From contig NZ_BPWA01000001.1 in assembly GCF_020521555.1 (NCBI RefSeq), positions 186,001-250,000 of the forward strand: 64,000 bases of DNA. Direction: 5' to 3'. Shown here in pieces: positions 28,701 to 37,665 of the stretch; position 1 is the first letter of the stretch; every line of letters begins with the position of its first letter. Source of the stretch: Rodentibacter sp. JRC1 (GTDB taxonomy: Bacteria; Pseudomonadota; Gammaproteobacteria; Enterobacterales; Pasteurellaceae). The notes under the pieces are model-generated. The model saw nothing but the letters and a program-made list of their open reading frames with translations. It searched no databases and was not told the DNA's origin. Position numbers and translations under genes: made by a program.

Positions 28701-29312
28701 ATGTCAACACTGACTAAACTTTTACTTTCTAGTGTGTTACTCGGTTCGGCAGTAAGCTCCGCCTATGCGGAAACACAATATGTAACGGAAAATCTCAATA
28801 CCTATCTTCGTCGCGGTGCGGGGGATCAATTTAAGATCGCAGGTGCAATCCAATCCGGCGAACAAGTGAATGTATTGGAACGACAAGGAAAATACAGTCT
28901 TATCCGTGATAGCAAAAACCGTGAGGCTTGGATTTTAACTTCAGAACTGAGCAGCAACCCAAGCAGTAAATTGGAAAACCCGAAGCTAAAAGCGCAAATT
29001 CAGGAATTGACATTAAAACTCAATCATTTAGACAGCGACTGGCAACAACGTACCGTTGAAATGCAGCGTCGTACTAAACAATCAGAGCAACAAAGCAGTG
29101 AATTACTTGAACAAAACTCTCAGCTTAAACGTGAACTAGAAATCATCAAAAACAAAAACCGTGATTTGGAAGCGTTACTTGATGCCGGTAAACGGGAAAT
29201 TGCCATTCAATGGTTTATTTACGGCGGCTCAGTGTTGGGTGTCGGTTTACTACTCGGCTTAATCATCCCGCATATTTTACCAAGACGTAAACGTCGCGAT
29301 AGCTGGGGTTAA
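28701..29312 (+). CDS. SH3-domain membrane-anchored protein (TIGR04211, YgiM-like)
   Basis: The 203-residue protein has a signal peptide (MSTLTKLLLSSVLLGSAVSS, cleavage after YA). A bacterial SH3 domain follows at about residues 25-85 (YVTENLNTYLRRGAGDQFKI, EQVNVLERQGKYSLI), then a coiled coil (about 95-165) and one C-terminal membrane helix (about 170-190) with a basic tail RRKRRDSWG. This architecture is standard for the YgiM family of gamma-proteobacteria; its role is unknown, presumably periplasmic binding while anchored in the inner membrane. It lies between pit and cca, as I recall it does in H. influenzae. Confidence 0.88.
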   Translation: MSTLTKLLLSSVLLGSAVSSAYAETQYVTENLNTYLRRGAGDQFKIAGAIQSGEQVNVLERQGKYSLIRDSKNREAWILTSELSSNPSSKLENPKLKAQIQELTLKLNHLDSDWQQRTVEMQRRTKQSEQQSSELLEQNSQLKRELEIIKNKNRDLEALLDAGKREIAIQWFIYGGSVLGVGLLLGLIIPHILPRRKRRDSWG

Positions 29313-29318
29313 ATATTG

Positions 29319-29413
29319 TAGTGAACTAAATTAAAACGGATACAAAGCCACAGCCCGAAAACAGTTCGGCAAGGCACAGAAATGCAATAGATATTTTTAA
29401 ATTTAATTCACTA
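29319..29413. repeat. Small element with terminal inverted repeats (MITE-like), about 95 bases
   Basis: The left end TAGTGAACTAAATTAAAA (29319-29336) is matched inverted by TTTTTAAATTTAATTCACTA (29394-29413). The interior has a small stem (CCGAAAACAGTTCGG). There is no coding frame. It fills nearly the whole gap between the SH3 gene and cca. No target duplication is clear. Confidence 0.6.
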
Positions 29414-29447
29414 TAAACGCCGAGCGTTCTATTTTTAAGGAAAATCA

Positions 29448-30698
29448 ATGGAAATCTACTTAGTGGGCGGTGCAGTTCGAGATCAACTATTGGGCTTACC
29501 TGTAAAAGATCGCGATTGGGTTGTCGTGGGGGCGACACCGGAAATCCTGTTATCACAGGGTTATCAACAAGTAGGCAAAGATTTTCCTGTTTTTCTCAAT
29601 CCTAAAACAAAAGAAGAATATGCACTGGCTCGAACAGAACGTAAATCCGGTAGCGGCTATAAAGGATTTATCTGTGATTTTTCACCGGAAATTACATTAG
29701 CGCAGGATCTGATTCGCCGAGACCTCACAATCAACGCAATGGCGCAAGATGCACAGGGCAATATCTACGATCCTTATCAAGGCAAAACAGATTTAGAGAA
29801 CCGCATTTTACGCCATATCTCCCCTGCTTTTGCCGAAGATCCATTACGTGTTTTGCGTGTTGCGCGTTTTGCGGCTCGTTTTCATCATTTAGGTTTCCAA
29901 ATTGCAAAGGAAACCTTTCAGCTAATGAAACAACTCACACAAAGCGGTGAACTGTCATATTTAACGGCGGAACGTGTTTGGCAAGAAACCGAGAAAGCCT
30001 TAACGGAAAAACACCCTGAAATTTATTTTGAGACACTACGTAAAATCGGCGCATTGAACGTGCTTTTTCCTGAGCTTGATGCGCTTTATGGTATCCCCAA
30101 CCCTGTACAACATCATCCTGAAATTGATAGTTTTGTGCATACAATGTTGGTATTGCAACAAGCGGTTAAACTCACTCAAAATCAACCCAAACATTATCAA
30201 AGTGCGGTTCGTTTTTCAGCAGTTTGTCATGATCTCGGCAAAGCCCTTACGCCCAAAGAAATGCTTCCCCATCACTATGGACATGAAAAGGCAGGTATTA
30301 ATCCTACCCGTGCATTCTGTAAACGTTTTAAAGTGCCCACCGATTATCAAGAACTCGCCGAACTGAGTTGTGAATATCACACACACATTCACAAAGCCTT
30401 TGAACTTCGCCCCGAAACCATCATAAAATTATTCAATCGTTTTGATGTTTGGCGTAAACCGCAACGTTTTCAAGCCTTTCTTCTGGTTTGTCTTGCCGAT
30501 ACCCGTGGAAGAACCGGTTTTGAAGAGCGGGAATATCCGCAAATTGACTATATCAATACGCTGTTAAATATTGCAGCCAATGTTGATGTTCAACAGGTAA
30601 TTGCCGATGGATTTGAAAAAGAAGGGATTCGGGATGAACTCAATCGCCGTCGGATAAAAGCGGTTAAAGAGACTCAAAAAGCCTATCAACTCCCTTAA
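29448..30698 (+). CDS. cca: Multifunctional CCA tRNA nucleotidyltransferase / phosphohydrolase
   Basis: The enzyme adds or repairs the CCA end of tRNAs. The 416 residues begin [20 protein letters not shown], the class II nucleotidyltransferase G-x-VRD motif. [15 protein letters not shown] and the [16 protein letters not shown] helix follow. The C-terminal HD phosphohydrolase domain carries [16 protein letters not shown] and [12 protein letters not shown], as in E. coli Cca. TTAAGGAAAATCA precedes the ATG. An uptake signal lies inside the gene at about 30202. Confidence 0.96.
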   Translation: MEIYLVGGAVRDQLLGLPVKDRDWVVVGATPEILLSQGYQQVGKDFPVFLNPKTKEEYALARTERKSGSGYKGFICDFSPEITLAQDLIRRDLTINAMAQDAQGNIYDPYQGKTDLENRILRHISPAFAEDPLRVLRVARFAARFHHLGFQIAKETFQLMKQLTQSGELSYLTAERVWQETEKALTEKHPEIYFETLRKIGALNVLFPELDALYGIPNPVQHHPEIDSFVHTMLVLQQAVKLTQNQPKHYQSAVRFSAVCHDLGKALTPKEMLPHHYGHEKAGINPTRAFCKRFKVPTDYQELAELSCEYHTHIHKAFELRPETIIKLFNRFDVWRKPQRFQAFLLVCLADTRGRTGFEEREYPQIDYINTLLNIAANVDVQQVIADGFEKEGIRDELNRRRIKAVKETQKAYQLP

Positions 30699-30765
30699 AA
30701 ACAGACTTTACTAAGCAGAATTAACCTCTTAAAATACCCACAATTTTTTTGGCTTTTTGTAATCT

Positions 30766-31383
30766 ATGAAATCACTTAAATTTTTGACCGCACTTTTTAT
30801 CACCACAACGCTGGCGGCTTGTACATTAGATGCGGAGCGTCCGACAAACGTACAATATCTTGAGAAAACCGATGCCGTATGGCAGCAACATTTACAAAAA
30901 ATCGAGAAAATTCAACAGTATCGAGCTAAAGGACAAATCGGCTATATTAGCCCGAAAGAACGCTTTTCCAGCCGTTTTGAATGGCAATATAAAAATCCTA
31001 AATCCTACAAACTGAAACTCTATTCTTTAATCAGTAAATCTACCCTAATAATCGAAATGCACCAACAGGGAATGACCATTTCGGATAACAACGGTAATCA
31101 ACAATCCGCACGCAATGCAAAATTACTTTTGCAAGAAATGCTCGGAATGGACGTACCGTTAGAACACCTAGCCTACTGGTTAAAAGGTCAGCCTACCGGT
31201 TCAGATTACAAAGTAGGGTTAAATCACTTTCTCGGTGCTTTTAGTTTTCCGATTGAAAACGCGACTTGGACGGCTGATTATTTAAATTACCACGCAGAAA
31301 ATGCGATGCCGGAAAATATCTTATTAAAAAATAAAAGCACTTCTCAAACCTTAAAAATCCGTGTGGATGAATGGGCTTTTTAA
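30766..31383 (+). CDS. lolB: Outer-membrane lipoprotein LolB
   Basis: LolB receives lipoproteins from LolA and inserts them in the outer membrane. The 205 residues begin with a lipoprotein signal ending in the lipobox LAAC (cysteine near residue 19). The chain then shows VWQQHLQKIEKIQQYRAKGQ, FSSRFEWQYKNPKSYKLKL and the domain-closing ENILLKNKSTSQTLKIRVDE. An uptake signal codes for LTALF inside the signal peptide. The stop overlaps the preferred ispE start (TAATG), the usual lolB-ispE-prs order. Confidence 0.94.
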   Translation: MKSLKFLTALFITTTLAACTLDAERPTNVQYLEKTDAVWQQHLQKIEKIQQYRAKGQIGYISPKERFSSRFEWQYKNPKSYKLKLYSLISKSTLIIEMHQQGMTISDNNGNQQSARNAKLLLQEMLGMDVPLEHLAYWLKGQPTGSDYKVGLNHFLGAFSFPIENATWTADYLNYHAENAMPENILLKNKSTSQTLKIRVDEWAF

Positions 31384-32294
31384 TGAAAACACATCAATTT
31401 TCTACCGCACTTTCATCACAACTTGGAAAGCCTAATCGCTTTCCAAGTCCGGCGAAACTGAATTTATTTCTTTATATTAACGGCAAATTGCCCAACGGTT
31501 ATCACGAACTCCAAACACTTTTCCAATTTCTTGATTTCGGCGACTGGCTTGAAATTGATGTTCGTGAACAAGATAACCGAATTCTTATCACTCCCGAAAT
31601 CCCAAATCTTAAAACCGAAGAGAATTTAATCTATCGTGCCGCAAAATTGTTACAAGAAAAAGCGAATATTTCAAAAGGTGCAAACATTCATTTGGAGAAA
31701 ATCCTGCCGATAGGCGGCGGTGTGGGTGGCGGATCTTCTAACGCAGCAACAACATTGGTTGCCCTAAATCATCTTTGGAATGCCGATTTATCTCTCATTG
31801 AATTGACGAAACTGGGATTAACGCTCGGTGCGGACGTACCGATTTTTATACACGGACACGCTGCTTTCGCAGAAGGGGTGGGAGAAAAAATGACATATTG
31901 TGAGCCGGCTGAAAAATGGTTCGTTGTATTAAAGCCGGAAAGCGCAATTTCTACTGCCGCTATTTTTAATGATCCGAACTTACCACGTAACACACCAAAA
32001 CATTCTTTAGAGGAACTACTTGATTTTCCTTATAAAAACGATTGTGAAAAAGTTGTGATAAATCTCTATCCGGACGTTGAAAAAGCCCTAAGCTGGTTGC
32101 TACAATACGCACCGGCAAGATTGACCGGAACCGGTGCCTGCGTATTCGCCGAATTTGATCATGAAGCCGACGCACAAGTATGCTTTCAACGAAAACCACC
32201 TGAGTTATTCGGTTTTATTGCGAAAGGACTCAATGTATCACCGTTACATCAATGGTTAAAACAACACAATCTTTCTAATTCATCTACAACCTAA
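31383..32294 (+). CDS. ispE: 4-diphosphocytidyl-2-C-methyl-D-erythritol kinase
   Basis: This GHMP kinase phosphorylates CDP-methylerythritol in the non-mevalonate isoprenoid pathway. The start at 31383 overlaps the lolB stop and gives 303 residues. An ATG twelve bases upstream is in frame and cannot be excluded. The family motifs are PSPAKLNLFLYINGKLPNGY near residue 22 and the ATP loop LPIGGGVGGGSSNAATTLVA near residue 105. The N-terminal extension of about 20 residues before the usual start resembles other Pasteurellaceae IspE. One uptake signal falls in that extension (STALS). Confidence 0.94.
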   Translation: MKTHQFSTALSSQLGKPNRFPSPAKLNLFLYINGKLPNGYHELQTLFQFLDFGDWLEIDVREQDNRILITPEIPNLKTEENLIYRAAKLLQEKANISKGANIHLEKILPIGGGVGGGSSNAATTLVALNHLWNADLSLIELTKLGLTLGADVPIFIHGHAAFAEGVGEKMTYCEPAEKWFVVLKPESAISTAAIFNDPNLPRNTPKHSLEELLDFPYKNDCEKVVINLYPDVEKALSWLLQYAPARLTGTGACVFAEFDHEADAQVCFQRKPPELFGFIAKGLNVSPLHQWLKQHNLSNSSTT

Positions 32295-32310
32295 CCTGAG
32301 GTCATAAAAA

Positions 32311-33258
32311 ATGCCAGACATTAAACTCTTTGCGGGTAATGCAACACCTGAACTTGCCAAACGTATTTCCGAACGTTTATACATTTCCCTTGGCGATGCG
32401 ACAGTGGGTCGTTTCAGCGATGGTGAAATTCAAGTTCAAATTAATGAAAACGTGCGTGGTGCGGATGTTTTTATCATCCAATCAACTTGTGCCCCAACTA
32501 ACGATAATTTAATGGAATTAATCGTGATGGTGGATGCCTTACGCCGTGCCTCCGCCGGTCGAATCACTGCCGTTATTCCTTATTTCGGTTATGCACGCCA
32601 AGATCGCCGCGTGCGTTCCGCCCGTGTGCCAATCACCGCTAAAGTCGTAGCGGATATGCTTTCCACCGTAGGTATCGACCGCGTATTAACTTGCGATTTA
32701 CACGCAGAACAGATCCAAGGTTTCTTTGATGTACCGGTCGATAACGTGTTCGGTTCACCGGTATTAATTCACGACATTTTGAAAAAAACGGATCTTGAAA
32801 ACCCAATCGTGGTTTCTCCGGATATCGGTGGTGTCGTACGCGCCCGCGCGGTCGCAAAACTGTTAAACGATACCGATATGGCGATTATTGACAAACGCCG
32901 CCCGCACGCGAATGTGGCACAAGTTATGCACATAATCGGTGATGTTGCAGGGCGTGATTGTATTCTTGTGGATGATATGATTGACACCGGCGGCACATTA
33001 TGTAAAGCGGCGGAAGCACTAAAAGAACGCGGAGCCAAACGCGTATTTGCCTATGCGACTCACGCGGTATTTTCCGGTTCGGCTGCGAAAAATCTTTCAA
33101 GCGGTGCAATTGATGAAATCGTGGTAACCGACACAATCCCGCTTTCATCGGAAATAAAAAGTATCGGCAAAGTACGCGTTCTTACCCTCTCTTCTATGCT
33201 TGCTGAAGCGATCCGCCGTATCAGTAACGAAGAATCCATCTCAGCAATGTTTAGCTAA
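32311..33258 (+). CDS. prs: Ribose-phosphate pyrophosphokinase
   Basis: The enzyme makes PRPP from ribose 5-phosphate and ATP for nucleotide, histidine, tryptophan and NAD synthesis. The 315 residues match E. coli Prs. Visible motifs are the N-terminal [20 protein letters not shown], the ATP-site [15 protein letters not shown] and the PRPP-binding loop [26 protein letters not shown] precedes the ATG. It ends the cca-lolB-ispE-prs run. The following 395 bases carry repeats and the start of an accessory gene cluster. Confidence 0.97.
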   Translation: MPDIKLFAGNATPELAKRISERLYISLGDATVGRFSDGEIQVQINENVRGADVFIIQSTCAPTNDNLMELIVMVDALRRASAGRITAVIPYFGYARQDRRVRSARVPITAKVVADMLSTVGIDRVLTCDLHAEQIQGFFDVPVDNVFGSPVLIHDILKKTDLENPIVVSPDIGGVVRARAVAKLLNDTDMAIIDKRRPHANVAQVMHIIGDVAGRDCILVDDMIDTGGTLCKAAEALKERGAKRVFAYATHAVFSGSAAKNLSSGAIDEIVVTDTIPLSSEIKSIGKVRVLTLSSMLAEAIRRISNEESISAMFS

Positions 33259-33286
33259 TTTTCTTAAAAGTGTGCAGCGTTATATA

Positions 33287-33439
33287 GCCGTTGCACAAAG
33301 AGCTTTGATATTTCTGGGGGCAGGGTGGGCAAATTTTTTGTCCACCGTTGAAGAAATATCGTAAGTAATTAGAAAGGTGGGCAAAAATTTGCCCCCTACG
33401 GGATCGATGGGTATCTACGATGTTTTGCGCAACTGCTGC
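33287..33439. repeat. Repeat element with two palindromes and terminal inverted repeats
   Basis: The ends GCCGTTGCACAAA (33287-33299) and TTTTGCGCAACTGCTGC (to 33439) are imperfect inverted repeats. The inside has two hairpins, GGTGGGCAAATTTTTTGTCC...ACC and GGTGGGCAAAAATTTGCCCC. The left end GTTGCACAAAGAG and the layout are shared with the element at 18380. No frame. It separates prs from the iron-uptake cluster. Confidence 0.6.
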
Positions 33440-33482
33440 AGAATACCGAAAGCAAATGCTACATAATAATGTAATTATCTTA

Positions 33483-33513
33483 AAAGTGCGGTTAAATTTG
33501 ACCGCACTTTTTG
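33483..33513. terminator. Uptake-signal inverted pair upstream of the FTR1 gene
   Basis: AAAAGTGCGGT and ACCGCACTTTT meet almost back to back, and a third, mutated copy (GACCGCGCTTTG) follows directly. It probably ends transcripts coming from prs. The remaining 33514-33653 holds the leader of the next gene; no clear Fur box was found. Confidence 0.6.
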
Positions 33514-33653
33514 ACCGCGCTTTGTTTTCTATCTTTGCTCCACTTTTCGCAAAATTTGACTAATATCACAAAATTGAAACTTCACTATTGAGATTTTTTT
33601 CCTATCAATGCATAATACTAATAAATAAGAACCAATCTCATTTAAGGATTCCA

Positions 33654-35546
33654 ATGTTACGTATTATACGCTATACGTTACTGCTCATATTTTTCTTTTC
33701 TCAACCGATTTTGGCACAAGATAATTATCAACAATGGGTATCGGATATTACCGCCCGCCTAGACAGAACCACGGCACTACTTCAACAAAACAATCCTGAT
33801 GATGCACGTACGGAAGTACAAATGGCATATTTTGAAGTATTTGAGAATTTGGAAGGACCGATTCGGATTAATTTCTCCGCTCAAAAAAGTTACCAAATGG
33901 AGGCAACCTTCGGTGAAATTCGCAAAATGATCGGCGAAGGCAAGCCCTTTGATGAAATTCAAGCTAAAATTGATGGACTAAAACTAGCGTTACAACAAGT
34001 GTTACCTGCTCTCATTGACGGACATCAACTCAATGCTGACGGACAACATAACGTATATCAGAACGATCAAATCCTACCCTATTGGCAACAAAGTTTTAAA
34101 ACTATTGATGATTTAGTTGCTCAGGCAATTGAAACGTATGAACGAGGCGATTTTGCCAAGGCAAAACAATTATTTCAACAAGCTCAATACGATGGTTACA
34201 AAAATTCAGAAATGGAAATGGCGATTCGTACTAACCGTTCCTCCGAACAATCAGCCGCTATCAATCAACAATTCTATCATTTAATTCGCTTGAGCGAACA
34301 AGCCGATCAAATGACGGAAATTGCTTATCAGAGTACTAATCTTCTGCAAGATATTGAAGATCAGCTACCTAACCTGCCAACCACAAGAGAAGAGCAAAAT
34401 ATACAAAATGATACGACACAATCAACGGAAGGCTCGGAACAAGATTGGCAAAAAATTGCCGACCAAGTGAATCAAGGTATTCAACAAGCCATCGCACTTT
34501 ATGAAAAAGGCGAACAGAAAAAAGCGATGCTTACTACACAAGACATCTATTTTGATGTGTTTGAAAACAGTGGAATGGAAAATAAAATCGGTTCCCGAGA
34601 CAGTGATTTCAAAGCTGAAATCGAAGGCTATTTCACGCGAATAGTCAGCCTAATGAAAGCAAATCAAGGTGATAAATTACAGGCACAAGCGGAAGGCTTA
34701 GCCCAAAACTTAGCAAAAGCCGTCAATATGTTACAGGGTGGGGAACAAAGCGATTGGTCGCTATTCCTATATAGCTTATTGATTATCTTACGTGAAGGTT
34801 TGGAAGCCCTGTTAATTGTTGCCGCCATTATCGCCTACTTGGTAAAAAACAATCATCAAGACAAACTGCCGACTATTCGCCAATCCGTTTATGTAGCGCT
34901 TATCGCCAGTGTCGTCACGGCATTTATCTTCCAACTTATCTTTGAAAATTCCGGTCAACATCGTGAATTATTGGAAGGTTTCACCATGATTATTGCCGTT
35001 GTTATGCTTTTTATGATGAGTTACTGGCTTCTTTCGAAAGTGGAAGCGCAAAACTGGAAACGTTATTTGGAAGGTAAACTTTCCACCGCATTAACGGCAG
35101 GATCTTTAGCCGGATTATGGCTTACCAGCTTTTTAGCGGTTTATCGTGAAGGTGCAGAAACCGTCCTGTTTTACTATGCCCTTGCCGGTGATGCCAAAAG
35201 TGCGGTCGGTTTCATCTATCTTTTCGCCGGTTTCCTTGTAGGCGCATTGCTACTGACAATTTGTTACTTCGTTATGCGCTACACAGTAGTGAAACTCCCC
35301 CTTAAACCTTTCTTTATGTTCACAGGCATATTTATGTATGTGATGGCATTCGTGTTTGCCGGTAAATCGGTATTAGAACTGATTGAAGGCAAATTATTCG
35401 AGCCTACACTTATTAACAATGCACCGGAAATTTCGTGGCTGGGCATCTACCCTTATGTCGAAACCTTAGTTCCGCAAGTTATTTTAATCATCGCTGCACT
35501 TTTTGCCTTAGTAGTAATGAAATATCAAAGTAAAAAGTCAGTATAA
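33654..35546 (+). CDS. FTR1-family iron permease with N-terminal periplasmic domain (FetM-like)
   Basis: The start at 33654 is preferred: AAGGATTCCA precedes it and the product then begins with a signal peptide (MLRIIRYTLLLIFFFSQPIL, cut after LA). The 630-residue protein has about 370 periplasmic residues of two helical repeats (EVQMAYFEVFENLEGPIRIN; TQDIYFDVFENSGMENKIGS). A seven-span FTR1 permease follows, with the two iron-transport motifs REGLE (ILREGLEALLIVAAI) and REGAE (VYREGAETVLFYYAL). It transports iron across the inner membrane with the P19 protein encoded next. It heads an eight-gene same-strand cluster like fetMP in E. coli and the Campylobacter p19 locus. Confidence 0.92.
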   Translation: MLRIIRYTLLLIFFFSQPILAQDNYQQWVSDITARLDRTTALLQQNNPDDARTEVQMAYFEVFENLEGPIRINFSAQKSYQMEATFGEIRKMIGEGKPFDEIQAKIDGLKLALQQVLPALIDGHQLNADGQHNVYQNDQILPYWQQSFKTIDDLVAQAIETYERGDFAKAKQLFQQAQYDGYKNSEMEMAIRTNRSSEQSAAINQQFYHLIRLSEQADQMTEIAYQSTNLLQDIEDQLPNLPTTREEQNIQNDTTQSTEGSEQDWQKIADQVNQGIQQAIALYEKGEQKKAMLTTQDIYFDVFENSGMENKIGSRDSDFKAEIEGYFTRIVSLMKANQGDKLQAQAEGLAQNLAKAVNMLQGGEQSDWSLFLYSLLIILREGLEALLIVAAIIAYLVKNNHQDKLPTIRQSVYVALIASVVTAFIFQLIFENSGQHRELLEGFTMIIAVVMLFMMSYWLLSKVEAQNWKRYLEGKLSTALTAGSLAGLWLTSFLAVYREGAETVLFYYALAGDAKSAVGFIYLFAGFLVGALLLTICYFVMRYTVVKLPLKPFFMFTGIFMYVMAFVFAGKSVLELIEGKLFEPTLINNAPEISWLGIYPYVETLVPQVILIIAALFALVVMKYQSKKSV

Positions 35547-35570
35547 CCTTTAAATCTAGGAGATTTTAAT

Positions 35571-36089
35571 ATGAAAAAAGCACTCATTGCGACCGCACTT
35601 AGCGCAGGTTTATTCGCTGCAAGCGCTCAAGCATTTACTGAATACCCAATCGGTGAAGCCGTTACGATGAACGGTATGGAAATCGCTGCCGTTTATTTAA
35701 AACCGATCGATATGGAACCACGCGGTATGGGCTTACCCGCAGCGAAATCCGACATTCATTTAGAAGCGGATATCCATTCGGTGAAAGGCAATAAAAACGG
35801 ATTTGGTGACGGCGAATGGATGCCGTATCTCACCATTAACTATACTTTAGTCAATACCGATACCGGCGAAAAACAAGAAGGTACCTTTATGCCGATGGTT
35901 GCCGGCGATGGCCCTCACTATGGCGCAAACGTGAAAATGATGGGCGTGGGTAACTATAAATTAACTTATCATATTGATCCGCCGTCAAAAGCAGGTATGC
36001 ACCGTCATACCGATGAAGAAACCGGTGTAGGTCGTTGGTGGAAACCTTTTGATGTAAATTATGAATTTAAATTTACCGGATTGAAATAA
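35571..36089 (+). CDS. Periplasmic iron-binding P19/FetP/Tp34 protein
   Basis: The 172-residue protein has a signal peptide (MKKALIATALSAGLFAASAQ, cut after A). The mature part matches the P19/Tp34 family: EYPIGEAVTMNGMEIAAVYL, DIHLEADIHSVKGNKNGFGD, HYGANVKMMGVGNYKLTYHI and MHRHTDEETGVGRWW. The family forms a dimer that binds Cu and Fe through Met and His residues, and it delivers or oxidises iron for the FTR1 permease. AGGAGATTTTA precedes the ATG, 24 bases after the permease. The signal peptide contains an uptake signal (TAL codons). Confidence 0.94.
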   Translation: MKKALIATALSAGLFAASAQAFTEYPIGEAVTMNGMEIAAVYLKPIDMEPRGMGLPAAKSDIHLEADIHSVKGNKNGFGDGEWMPYLTINYTLVNTDTGEKQEGTFMPMVAGDGPHYGANVKMMGVGNYKLTYHIDPPSKAGMHRHTDEETGVGRWWKPFDVNYEFKFTGLK

Positions 36090-36253
36090 TTTTTCACCAC
36101 ATATCCGAATATCTCCTCTCTCGGCTACAAACGGGAGAGGATAGCGAAAAAAGGGAAATTCAATTATTGTTTTCCCTTTTTCCAGTAAAATTGCCGTGTG
36201 TAATTTCCGCCTTTCTTGTTGGAATTTAGGCAAAAATGTAATATCTATTTTCG

Positions 36254-37663
36254 TTGTTTATGACCTACTTTTTCGTCTTTCTACTACAATCCTTATTGCC
36301 GATTTCTCTTTTACTCGGAGCGTCTTGGGCAATAAAACAAAATGTGATTTCCCCAAAACGTCTCATTTGGTTGAGCCTTTTAGGATTGGGCTGCGGCATT
36401 TTGCTACGCCTTAATTTGCCCACCGGACAAATACCAAATCTAATCCTCACCATCGGCTTTTTAATTGCCTTCTTACTTTTTGCGCTAAGTCAATGGATAA
36501 GCTCCACCGCAATTACCGCCTTTTGGCAATTTACCTTAATGCTCATTGCCGGCGCAATTTGGGCGAAAGATCCCAACATTACTGTTCTCACAAACACTGA
36601 TATCATTAATACCGATTTTATTTTGAATCTAAGTGCGGTCATTTTCGGCGTGATTTTATGTTTTGCCGTCTCTGTGTGGAACTTCCTCTTACTCAAACAA
36701 CAAAAAACAGAGAAAAAATCCACCGCACTTTTCGCCCTTAATTTTCTGCTTTGGTTCGCCTTAGTGATTCCATTATCGGGAGAATTACTGCTCATTTTGA
36801 TGAAATTACAGATTGTTGAACTCACTAAAGAGCGGCTAAGTTTTGCGGCAAAATCAGGCAACCTGACAACTTGGTTAAATGTAATCTGCGTAATAATAAT
36901 GCTTGTTACCTTAGTAATATTTACATTTAAAACACATTTTACACGCAAGGCACAAGCTAAGTCCGTATCGGATCCGATTGAAAAACGTAAAAAATTGGCT
37001 TTAGTGCAAACTTCAAAACGAATTATTTCTTGGGGATTATTTGCCGCTATTTTAATTGCGACAAGCCAACTTTATTGGCAACAGGTGGCTTCTCGTCCAC
37101 CGCAACTTTCCGAAGCAATCCCCGTAAAGCTTGATCAAGCACAGCAAGTACATATTCCGATTGAACAAGTAAAAGACGGTAAACTTCACCGCTTTGTATG
37201 GATTGCAGATGATGGAAAAGCCGTGCGGTTTTTTATTATTAATCGTCAGCCGAACAAACTCAGCCTTGCCGCCGTATTTGACGCTTGCTTATTATGCGGT
37301 GACCAAGGCTACGTGATGCAAGGCAATCAGGTTGTGTGCGTAGGTTGCGGCGTGCATATGTTTATTCCGTCTATCGGTAAACCGGGCGGGTGTAATCCTG
37401 TTCCGATTGAAGATTGGCAACAAACGGAAAATGAAATTGTCATCAAACGCACTTCATTGGAAGACGGGCTAAATTTATTCAGTACCATTGTGGAAATTGA
37501 GGTGCAAGATCCAATTAGCGGTGCAAAATTAAAAAATACTCAAACGGAACATAAATATAGTTATGAAAATCATACTTACTTCTTTGAAAATGAAAAAAAT
37601 CTTGAGTTGTTCCGCGATGATCCTGAAAAATATTTAGGCAACAAAAATGGAAAAGAGGAATAA
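36254..37663 (+). CDS. DUF2318 membrane protein with CxxC motifs
   Basis: The 469-residue protein has about nine hydrophobic spans in the first 290 residues. A periplasmic DUF2318 domain follows with two CxxC pairs, DACLLCGDQGY and CVGCGVHMFIP, and a later GGCNPVPIEDW. Such domains are predicted to carry metal or iron-sulfur centres and occur in the P19/FetMP gene clusters, where a redox role in iron handling is proposed. The C-terminal YSYENHTYFFENEKNLELFR resembles a YHS-like metal-binding segment. It is separated from P19 by about 165 bases, and its stop is two bases from the next start. The biochemical role is unproven. Confidence 0.85.
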   Translation: MFMTYFFVFLLQSLLPISLLLGASWAIKQNVISPKRLIWLSLLGLGCGILLRLNLPTGQIPNLILTIGFLIAFLLFALSQWISSTAITAFWQFTLMLIAGAIWAKDPNITVLTNTDIINTDFILNLSAVIFGVILCFAVSVWNFLLLKQQKTEKKSTALFALNFLLWFALVIPLSGELLLILMKLQIVELTKERLSFAAKSGNLTTWLNVICVIIMLVTLVIFTFKTHFTRKAQAKSVSDPIEKRKKLALVQTSKRIISWGLFAAILIATSQLYWQQVASRPPQLSEAIPVKLDQAQQVHIPIEQVKDGKLHRFVWIADDGKAVRFFIINRQPNKLSLAAVFDACLLCGDQGYVMQGNQVVCVGCGVHMFIPSIGKPGGCNPVPIEDWQQTENEIVIKRTSLEDGLNLFSTIVEIEVQDPISGAKLKNTQTEHKYSYENHTYFFENEKNLELFRDDPEKYLGNKNGKEE

Positions 37664-37665
37664 CA

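Noticed and set aside
33541..33653. Possible Fur box before the FTR1 gene
   Set aside because: AT-rich sequence only; no good match to the 19-base consensus could be found by eye.
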